DNA from: Locusta migratoria
Taxonomy: Eukaryota; Arthropoda; Insecta; Orthoptera; Acrididae
Direction of reading: 5' to 3'
DNA: 64,000 bases
Assembly (NCBI GenBank): GCA_026315105.1
Contig: CM048744.1
Coordinates: forward strand, 24,159,759-24,223,758
Positions within the stretch are counted from its first letter, which is position 1. Each line of letters opens with the position of its first letter. The translations under genes were made by a program, and so were the position numbers. The notes beneath the pieces were generated by a model, which saw only the letters and a list, made by a program, of their open reading frames with translations, searched no databases and was not told where the DNA came from. Of the stretch, positions 56,138-64,000 are shown in pieces.

Positions 56138-57122
56138 TTCGAGCTTAGTATAAGCGTGGAACAGTCGAGAAACTGAAGCGATTAAATGAACCCATTACGA
56201 AACACTTCACTGTGAATATCAGAACAATCGTGTAAATGAGGAGACCCAGCAGAAGGTCATTTCCGCTGTTTAGCACTTATTGTTTACAGACACATCGAAA
56301 ACACTTTATAAGTACACAAAACGTGTATGATACACTACATGTATACATTTGTGTTGTTGCCACCAGAACTGTTTAATTTTCAACATGCTTACATTTCTAA
56401 GATAACTACATATTTAATTACGTCTAGATCTAATGCAGAGCGCTGAAAAGAAAGAATAATTTTCTGTCTTATATGATTGCTATCTATGTGAAACATTATG
56501 TGGTACTGCGTTTATCATTTCGTTAAATATTTAAATGAAGTGCCAAAATATAACGCGGCTGCTCTTTTTATAGCAAATTAGCTCTAGGTGTAGGTTTGCA
56601 GAAACTTTTTATACTTCAAGGGTTGAGTCTCGCTGTATTAGCCGTGGCTTGCGAGCTACGGGCAGACTGGTCAACCACAGCTGGTGCCGAGGCGAGGCTT
56701 GGCGGAAACCAGCCAGCTGGCGGTCGTGGTGGCGGGCAACAGCCCCCAGCACGGCATAAAGCGGGGCTCTGATGTAAATACAGAATGTTGACTTCCTTAC
56801 TTCATAGTGAGAGCGGAAAGCAGAAATACAAATCAGGCCGTCTCACTGTGAGCAATCAACTCGAGATAGAGTCGTCGCATTTAGTGAAGAGAACGGAAGA
56901 AACAAATAATGAGTGATTCTGAATAAATTGTTAGTCCTTCAAATGTTTTTTTAATGACATCTCTATTTTCATATGTCATAAGTGAGAGACTGTGGAAGAT
57001 CTCTTGGCAACAGCAATAAAATATGTGTTTCTTTTTTCTTTCAGCTACCTTTAAATTGAGTTTTTTTAAATATACAGTTCCTTTATCATCCTATTTTTAT
57101 TATAAATTTATATACCTAGTGA
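56138..57122. other. Unassigned region
   Basis: AT-rich except 56640-56780, which is GC-rich with AGCCAGCTGGCGGTCGTGGT-type sequence. No gene recognised. Confidence 0.4.
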
Positions 57123-57345
57123 CAGTTTTCCGTGTCGATATGTCAAATACATAGAGTGAAGGGAAATGTATTGAATTAAAGTATGGAAGTCTGGGTTCGA
57201 TTCCCGCCCATGGCACAATTTTTATTTCAACAGTTTTGCGTATTAATATGTCAAAGACATTGAGTGAAGGGAGAAGCATTAAATTAAAGTACGTATGGAG
57301 TTCGAGGTTCGATTCCTCCCTGTGGTACAAATTTTAATTCAATGC
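57123..57345. repeat. Tandem dimer, ~108-bp unit, each with a tRNA B-box word
   Basis: CAGTTTTCCGTGTCGATATG at 57123 and CAGTTTTGCGTATTAATATG at 57231 start two units. Each continues with GTCAAA.ACAT.GAGTGAAGG and ATTAAAGTA, then GGTTCGATTCCCGCCCATGG or GGTTCGATTCCTCCCTGTGG. The B-box match suggests an old pol III-derived unit that was duplicated. Confidence 0.8.
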
Positions 57346-57707
57346 TTCTTCTTTCACTCAATATCCTATTCTTTATTACATTTATACCCAGCCTCCATGC
57401 AAACAGAGTAATCCGTTTAGATGGACGCTGTCAAAGTAATTTTTGTTATTTCAAATACGTCTCTCTCCTTCCCTCCATCCATTAATACACCCTCTGTCCT
57501 TCACAAAATACGCAAACGGTCTTGCATTTATTATTAATTATTTTCTCTTTTGTTCTCTCTCTCTCTCTCACTTGCTGTCGTCGCTCTTGCATCATAACCT
57601 CAGTTACCCTTCCGGTCGGTTCCCTCACAATACAGTGATAAGATCTATTGGTTTCCGTTGACAGCATGCGCTCTCTTCTAATTTATGCTTTTGTTACTGT
57701 ATATCAG
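57346..57707. other. Unassigned spacer with short (CT)n
   Basis: A short CT-repeat lies at about 57554-57570. Frames of 60-72 codons on both strands show no domain. Confidence 0.4.
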
Positions 57708-57811
57708 ACGGCACAAATATCCATGCCCGAGGATGGATTCGAACCCACGACCGTAGTGGCCGTGCAGACGGTGACTGGAGCGCCTCAGTCCCCTCGGCCA
57801 CTGCGGCCGGC
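57708..57811 (-). mobile_element. SINE, head half only, minus strand
   Basis: The minus strand starts GCCGGCCGCAGTGGCCGAGG, keeps the B box GGTTCGAATCC and ends at GGCATGGATATTTGTGCCGT, after which the family sequence stops. Truncation at the 3' end is unusual for retrotransposition and implies a later deletion. Confidence 0.85.
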
Positions 57812-58870
57812 TTCCAGTCATTAATTGGACTGTGGTTACCGAGCAAGGTGTTTCCCATAAATGTTCCCAGCCCCGATACTGAATTCTAGTGTGTGAAACA
57901 TGCATGCTAATTCCCAACTGGGTCGTATGTCATCAAATTATGCACTCTCACCTCGATTATATGCAGACACGCACACCGATATCTCCGAACACTATGCGTC
58001 GCTCTGTTTGATCAAATTATTATAGTTGATGAAATCTCACCGTCAGTTGAAAAATAAATACTGAATAACCTAACACAAACACTCTTCCCCGTCAGAGCCA
58101 AGTCAATTCTTTTCGCTAGCATAAACTCGACACTAGAGACGTTCTTCACTGTATCACTTAATCTCGTCCACAGCTTCCTCCTTCCCACTCCCACCACCCA
58201 CTCCTGAAGATTCGCAAGCTGGAACACTTTTGGAATCCCATGAATAGAAATTCTAGAAATGACCATCTCCATCAACTTTGGTTGTGCGTTCAAATTTCGT
58301 AAGGCCGTACGACATGCACCATTTTGATTCCATCTGTTTACGTTTGAGCACGGAAGCTGATGACCAGCCTGTTGAGCGCCAGAAAATACCAGTCACCATC
58401 ATCGTCATCACCATCTCCATAACCTGTACTTGTGTTACCCAACTATCACGGTTGTTCCGGTATATCTACATAGCTGATAACTGGAAAATGGCTTCCCAGG
58501 TAAATTGCTGAGGAATATATGGTTGAAGTCATTTTCTGTGTTTAGTTGCTTAGATACCTGTGGCGCAGGCCGCTAAAATAGCTGAAAGTGATTTTTGTCA
58601 TTTTGTGCGTCTGTAGTTTTGGTATCCGAAAATTGTATTTTCCTTAATTTTCTCAAGAACCGCGCATGAACAAATGGTAGTTACATAGTTCATTTTAGGC
58701 CACAGCCATTTCAGTAGCTTCCTTATGAAATTCTACGCAGTTCTAGGGGTTGCATGCCGCATAAATGTTTATCGGTTTTCGGAACCACGTAGGTCCGAAG
58801 TCCGACTTCAGGGGTTTGAAGGTAGTCACCTAAATTCACGTAACTTCTCATAAAACCAGTACCTACATAT
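57812..58870. other. Unassigned AT-rich spacer
   Basis: A 93-codon minus frame at 58012-58293 has no recognised domain. Confidence 0.4.
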
Positions 58871-59360
58871 TATATTGAAGGTATTTCACTCTATGCAACT
58901 GATTTAATAAAATATGATATTGCCATATGTATTTCGCCTTTATTTGGAAGGCATCATCAGTGGCCTGTAATATATACATGATTATTTTTTACAATTTTTT
59001 TATATTTACATTTCTCAGTATTTTTTAGGTTATCAACAGTTCTGATGCGTTATTTTGGTATAGTATTGATATCTGGATATATGGAAGTAACCAATGAGCA
59101 CCAGATATAAAGCTATATCCATGAAATATTGTAAGTACAATATCCAGATATCAATACTATACCAAAATAACGCATCAGAACTGTTGATAACCTAAAAAAT
59201 ACTGAGAAATGTAAATATAAAAAAAATTGTAAAAAATAATCATGCATTTATTACAGGCCACTGATATTGCCTTCCAAATAAAGGCGAAATGCATATGGCA
59301 ATAGCATATTTTATTAAATCAGTTGCATAGACAGATAAGTGAAATACCTTCAGTATAATA
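58871..59360. mobile_element. Foldback or MITE-like palindrome, arms ~210-220 bp
   Basis: The left arm (58871-59080) and right arm (59140-59360) are near-perfect inverted copies. Examples are GGTTATCAACAGTTCTGATG at 59029 against CATCAGAACTGTTGATAACC at 59173, and ATTTCGCCTTTATTTGGAAG at 58931 against CTTCCAAATAAAGGCGAAAT at 59272. The 59-bp loop lies between. No coding sequence. The arms are unlike the DD41D termini, so this is a separate family. Confidence 0.88.
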
Positions 59361-59439
59361 TTATAATATAGCAACTGTGGTAAAAAACAGGACAAAAGGA
59401 ACTAAAAATGTCAGTACCTACATAGTTTACTCTCAGATT

Positions 59440-60330
59440 CAACATAAGAGTCCGCTGTGATTTTGTGTAATGAATCGGATTTTTAACCACTTCACCTTCA
59501 ATGGAGTGCGATCATGTAACGTAGCCGTGTGTCGCCGTTAGCGTGCTTGCTCGCGGTCTAATCTAAATGCAACTTAACTTTGCTATACTCACGCACCATC
59601 TCAAATCAGGCACGACAGACCAGAGCCACCTTCGCAGTTTTATTGTATATTGTGTTTTGTGGTACCTCCGGGTTTGCTGAATTTCGCCTACGATAGCGGC
59701 GCCGGCTTTTGCCTTGTTTCGGCACGCTGATTTTGGTGATTTTCGCTGTTGCATTCCGTGTGTGTGAGCGAGTGAGTGTTGTTTGTAAATCCTCCCCCCA
59801 GTAACGTTAAGTACTGTGTAATTTATGTTAAATTCAATACTGGGCATCGTCAGTATTAGATCATGTAAATGAGAAGCATTTTTTTTTTTTTTATTAACAA
59901 AATTGGTTCCCCATTTTGTTGCGTTCGACCTGAATAAAAAATTTCAGTATAATTTTGACTTGCCTATAAATTGAAGTTTTCGAGCGTCTTCCCTCTTTTA
60001 CGTAATCTTGTTTTTCACCAGTGCTGAGAACAATCTCAGATGCAGCTTTTTTTATGTTTAAGTTCCGTTGCGCCATAAATGTTTTTCTTTAACCACCTTT
60101 CTAAGATAAGTTTAATTCTGGTAGCTTGCTTATTAATGCCAGTGTGTAATTTCGTGTGAACTGGTACGTATATTGGTCACTGTATCTACAACTTCCTGTT
60201 ATTAGAGTAATTTGAACCAAGTCAGTTCTCAATTTGGGCCAGGGAACAAGGTTTTGGAGCAGGGAGTAGCCGGTAGTTCACATGGACCTTTTGCTAATTT
60301 TACTGCTAAAATTAAGCTTTTTTATAACAG
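59440..60330 (+). repeat. Unnamed interspersed repeat, copy B
   Basis: Aligns in order with the reverse complement of 9990-10850. Anchors here are TGTGTTTTGTGGTACCTC at 59651, TTAACAAAATTGGTTCCCCA at 59895, TTTTTCACCAGTGCTGAGAA at 60010 and GGCCAGGGAACAAGGTTT at 60236. The first 200 bp (TTCACCTTCAATGGAGTGCG near 59491) also match. No conserved reading frame was seen across both copies. Confidence 0.72.
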
Positions 60331-60589
60331 TGAACTCTTATCTCGGTACTTCCTACCAGAATTAAGCTTTCATTTCGTACAGTGGCCCACTTTTAACGTT
60401 CATGAACTCTTGGAATGCATCTCTTCGCTCTTGTAAATTAATGCGAAAGAGCCTTTCGGCAGTTCGGATGCACATCGGTGTGGATCTGTCACGATAATCT
60501 GTGAAACGTCGCGAGTAACCAACAAAAAACGGCAGCGACCAAGGATGAGTAGAAAAACTAAGACTCTTTGTGTAGTCATGGTGATCTCG

Positions 60590-60675
60590 GTGTCCAGGGG
60601 GCGCAGTTATCAGCAAGAGTACCTTGTTAGCAGGATGGTCAGGTTCGAATCCCAGCCAGGCACAAATTATCAACT
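60590..60675 (+). mobile_element. tRNA-derived SINE scrap (second-family-like)
   Basis: GGCGCAGTTATCAGCAAGAG (A-box-like) and CAGGTTCGAATCCCAGCCAG (B box) are followed by CACAAATTATCAACTTTC, comparable with 54587-54740. Confidence 0.55.
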
Positions 60676-61309
60676 TTCTCTACTGCTATCCGGCGTCGAA
60701 AATTCCGTTGTGTTCTGATGCAAAAAAAGCAGTATATAAGAATCTCTACCGTAATCAGGTGAAGTCCGCAAAGCCCAATTTGCTGTGAAATATTTCGAAC
60801 TAGTAACCGATGTGGCACTGGTACTACACGCAATACCTTAAACTTCCGCCTGTAATGACCACGAAGTCGACGGGACTTTGAAATCTAACGATACCTCCTT
60901 CGTTCCTCCAACTTCCCAAAACTTCCGAAACCGTCTTGAACTGGAATTACTACTAGAGTGCCTATCTGATCCAGCGTCCGATATTACGCAGACTCTAATT
61001 TTATAAAGAAACACCTTCAGTCGTTAATATTATGAAAATATTAATTACCATCTGCAGACCCGTACTCAGCACACAAATTTTGATGTACGGAACTATGTCA
61101 CGAAAACAGCGTCTGCCTTAGATACCTACTACGCAGGTGCATCATTTTTGCGACCTGCACAACGACGTTAAAGTTGCAGGCATCAGGAGTAATAATTAAC
61201 CAGAATAGACCTTACGTAACCCAACACAAAAATGCATGTACTGAGAATGGCCCAGAACATGGTAAAATTGTATTACTGAAACCAGTAATTAAAACTTTCA
61301 TGATATTAA
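60676..61309. other. Unassigned spacer upstream of a LINE
   Basis: Part of it may belong to the decayed LINE that follows, but I could not read RT motifs here. Confidence 0.35.
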
Positions 61310-62102
61310 AGGCTAAACGTGTCCCTTTTAGTGGAAGCAAGAGAGGCACCCTTGAGCATTAGGCGCCAAGTATTGTGGAATAAATTCTACTTTCAAGTCA
61401 TGGCTTTCTTGAACAGCTCAGTATACACAAATAGAGGCACCATTTATCGACTGCCTCTTACAGCCATTGGTACCAGCTTCGACATTTGGTCACCTATGAC
61501 GCGTTCTCAACGTTGTTTTCCGCATCCGCCTCCTTTTGAATACTATCCACAAACACTTGGTTGACAGATTCCAGTCTTCTATTTTAGTATGACTTGCTAG
61601 GAAGTAACAATGTCACTAATGGATTTAATGCCCTTGTTGCAGCTCATTGGCCTGATTTTCTTTGTGTATATCTGGATGGATCCAAAATACTGCAAGAAGA
61701 GTGTACTGGATATGCGTTTTTCTGCCCTCAGATTCAGATCCGAAGAACCTTCAAACTGCCAACGAATGCTTCTATTACGGCGGAGACAGTGGCAATTCTG
61801 GGAGCACTCGAGATTGTTTCTACCATTTCTTTCACGAAGATATTAACTGTGTCTGGTTCTCAAAGTGACCTTCAAACCCTGCAACATCGGAGATAAGGAA
61901 AAAAAGTAAGAACCACCGCCGCGCGGTCTGAAGCGCCACGTTACGGATCGCGCGGTTTTCGCGTCAGGAATTCGAATCCTCTCTCGGACATGGATGTGTG
62001 TGTTGTCTTTAGGTTAGTTTAACATGGTTTAAGTAGTTCCTAAGTTTAGGGACTTATGACCAAAGTAGTTTGGTCCCATAAGAGTTACAAGCATTAACAA
62101 TT

Positions 62103-62148
<46 letters not shown>

Positions 62149-62690
62149 TGGTATTGGCATATACTCGCTGTACAAATATGAGGCAGACAGTTAGTTTACT
62201 GTGGGTGCCTTCCCACGCTGGTATCTCCTAGAATGAGGAAGTTGATACATTGGCAAAACAACCGGCATTCGTAGGCACTGTCCTGTATCTGCAACTACCA
62301 TACACAGACATCCTAACTGCAGCCAAGGAAGGCACAGAACAACAGTGGCAACAGACGTGGAACGTTTCCCAACAAATGAAAGATGCTTCTTACGCTGTGC
62401 CACAACCTTGGATTTCTACACAGCCGTGGTTTATGAGGACTCATCTCGACCGATTTCAACCATCATTCGACTTCACTTCAATCACACATATTATCCACAA
62501 CATTTACATCGGATTAACGTCTACAATTCGGCGGCATGTGAGTGTTATTCTGTGACGGAAGCGGATATCATCCACATCCTGTTCAAGTGACCGAAATTTG
62601 CCCGTGAAAGTTTGAACTTCCTGCAGAAATGGGTAAATATGAGATATCCCCTTCCTCAGTCAGCTTTTTTCCCTTTTGTTTACAAAAGGC
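61310..62690 (+). mobile_element. RNase H-bearing LINE fragment, split by a SINE
   Basis: VEAREAPLSIRRQVLWNKF (about 61326-61385) is a typical RT-to-RNase H linker. RNase H text follows at 61594-61896: VYLDGSKILQEECTGYAFF, NASITAETVAILGALEIVS and a degraded SQSDLQTLQ. After the SINE come a relic VGAFPR (usually VPSHAG), EVDTLAKQPAF in another frame, RLHFNHTYYPQHLHRINVY and CECYSVTEADIIHILFK, the C-terminal Cys/His motif. Stops and frameshifts abound. The clade is one of the RNase H-containing groups (I or relatives), distinct from the 17-22 kb copy. Confidence 0.75.
61918..62146 (+). mobile_element. tRNA-derived SINE with a 40-bp A tail
   Basis: GCCGCGCGGTCTGAAGCGCC shows a deletion in the A box. 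The B box is AATTCGAATCC, the body has GGACATGGATGTGTGTGTTG, and the tail has GGGACTTATGACCAAAGTAG and TTGGTCCCATAAG. A pure A run follows at 62107-62146, the longest in the window and not found on other copies. It interrupts the RNase H of the LINE. Confidence 0.88.
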
Positions 62691-62744
62691 ATTCGGCTGT
62701 ATGAAGTCGTAATTAAGTTTATTAATGCTTTATTAATCCTTAAT

Positions 62745-63465
62745 CCTTGAAGAGAGCGTATAAAATGAACATTAACAAGAGCAAAACAAAGATAATGGAA
62801 TGCAGTCTTAGAAAATCAGGCGATGCTGAAAGAATTAGATTAGGTAACGAAACAATGAAGCTGGTACATGAGGTTTGTTACTTCGGCAATAAAATAACAT
62901 ATGATGGTCGCAGTGCAGAGGATATAAAATGCAGAATGGCAATGGGAAAAGAAGCGTTTTTGAAAAAGAGAAATTTGCTAACATCGAATATTAATTGAAG
63001 TGTACGGAAGTCTTTTCTGACGGCATTTGTGTGGGGGTTGCCTTGTACGGGAGTGAAACACGGACGATAAATAGTGCGGACAGGAAGAGAATAGAGGCTT
63101 TTGAAATGTGGTGCTACTGAAGAATGTTGAAGATTATATGGGTAGATCGCGTAATTAATGAAGAGGTACTGTAGTGAGTAATGGGGGAGAAGGGAGTTAT
63201 TTGTATTCCTTAACTAAAAGAAGGGAGCGATGGGTGGAACAGATTCTTAGCATCGAGGAATCGTAAATTTAGCATTGGAGGGAAGTGTATGTGGTAAAAA
63301 TCGCAGAGGGAGACCAAGAGACGCATTAGTAAGCAGATTCAAATCGATGTTAGCTGCCGTTCTCGTGAGGAGATGAAAAGGCTTGCTTAGGATATAGTAG
63401 GGTGCAGAGCTGCATCAAACCAGTCTCCGGAATGAAGACCATAACAAAAACAACAATACATAAGA
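62745..63465 (+). mobile_element. 5'-truncated copy of the AAC-tailed RTE LINE
   Basis: The first frame (62747-62998) reads MKRAYKMNINKSKTKIMECS and RMAMGKEAFLKKRNLLTSNI, near-identical to the RT C-terminal half of the 38001-41238 element. Broken continuations follow (ALYGSETRTI, then RRGRPRDALV). It ends GAGCTGCATCAAACCAGTCT then CCGGAATGAAGACCATAACA with an ACAAAAACAACAA tail. Stops appear soon after 62998, so it is dead on arrival. Confidence 0.88.
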
Positions 63466-64000
63466 GGAAGAATTATTTTTATTACTTAATACAAAATATG
63501 TGTCTGGTGGACACTGTTAGGAAGAAAAGAAGAGTATGTTGTTATTATCGCAATTTGGAACACAAATCTGTTATTACAATTGAAAAATTGAACAATCGCT
63601 CAGTGAGCACCAATATCAAGTAACACTTCCAATATTTATTACTTCATGAATACTCATACCAAGGATATCTATAAAATTATGTAAATTTTGTGAAGAAAGG
63701 TCAGGGATTAAGTTGAAATTCACAGTCGTAATCATCACAAAATAAATCCCTTACATCAATTTCCTCTTTATCTACTTCGTCTCACATGTTTGCAACTTTC
63801 TCTATAAAATTTGGATCATCCACTATCAATACTTCGGTTGGTCTTCTTTTGCATGACAGAGATGGGACCCTTACCATTTCTCCAACGTGTATAATATATT
63901 ACACAAATGCTAGTGTGTGTTAATTAGTAGAAAGCCAAAGAGTAAAAGCAATAAGCCGCATGCATTTGCACTCACCAGTAAGAAACGCATCGAACTTGGA
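63466..64000. other. Unassigned AT-rich end of window
   Basis: A 73-codon plus frame at 63402-63623 overlaps the RTE tail and has no domain. A minus-strand coding-like stretch lies at 63701-63877. Confidence 0.35.
63701..63877 (-). pseudogene. Coding-like minus-strand stretch with one stop, unknown product
   Basis: From ATG (complement 63875-63877) the frame reads MVRVPSLSCKRRPTEVLIVD, then PNFIEKVANM, a TGA, and DEVDKEEIDVRDLFCDDYDC to a TGA at 63701. The acidic, Cys-containing text is protein-like. It might be the end of a transposon or host exon extending beyond the window. I do not recognise the family. Confidence 0.25.

Overview
This window reads as transposon-rich intergenic or intronic DNA from a large arthropod genome. 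The tRNA-headed SINE family, the AAC-tailed RTE element and the DD34E Tc1-like elements look to me like families of locusts and grasshoppers (Schistocerca-like Orthoptera); that assignment is recollection plus inference, not a database result. I see no convincing host gene, no tRNA, rRNA or ncRNA gene and no CRISPR array. Nearly every recognisable protein is a transposase or a reverse transcriptase, and all but one are broken by stops or frameshifts.

Layout. 0-4.4 kb: a decayed hAT (ZMYM1-like) transposase on the minus strand with a SINE inserted in it, an RTE endonuclease scrap, and a Tc1-like transposase flanked by unexplained direct repeats. 4.4-12.1 kb: AT-rich DNA with a C-rich diverged tandem duplication and one copy of an unnamed repeat. 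12.1-16.1 kb: a 69-bp tandem array, then a minus-strand LTR element with two ~600-bp LTRs and a degraded gag but no visible pol. 16.9-22.8 kb: an almost full-length I-like LINE (CCHC ORF1; APE, RT and RNase H ORF2). 24.1-27.4 kb: LINE 3' ends, a Tc1 scrap and a Penelope-like remnant. 28.3-30.7 kb: a GC-rich island and a mariner containing a LINE tail and two SINEs. 33.3-35.2 kb: a complete Tc1/mariner-superfamily element with ~280-300 bp inverted repeats and an open 353-codon DD41D transposase, the best-preserved gene here. 38.0-41.2 kb: a near-complete minus-strand RTE element. 41.3-41.9 kb: a 660-bp palindromic non-autonomous derivative of the DD41D element. 42.9-45.4 kb: a second Tc1 copy and an RTE fragment split by a SINE. 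45.4-58.9 kb: sparse AT-rich DNA with SINEs, a PIF/Harbinger fragment, CR1 scraps and microsatellites. 58.9-64.0 kb: a 490-bp palindrome, the inverted second copy of the unnamed repeat, an RNase H LINE interrupted by a SINE, and a 5'-truncated RTE copy.

Relationships. The 3' end of the main SINE resembles the 3' end of the I-like LINE, as expected if the LINE machinery mobilises the SINE. The DD41D transposase and the palindrome share termini, consistent with an autonomous/non-autonomous pair. The two AAC-tailed RTE copies share their 3' ends. Target-site duplications order several insertions: SINE into hAT, SINEs into mariner, SINE into RTE.
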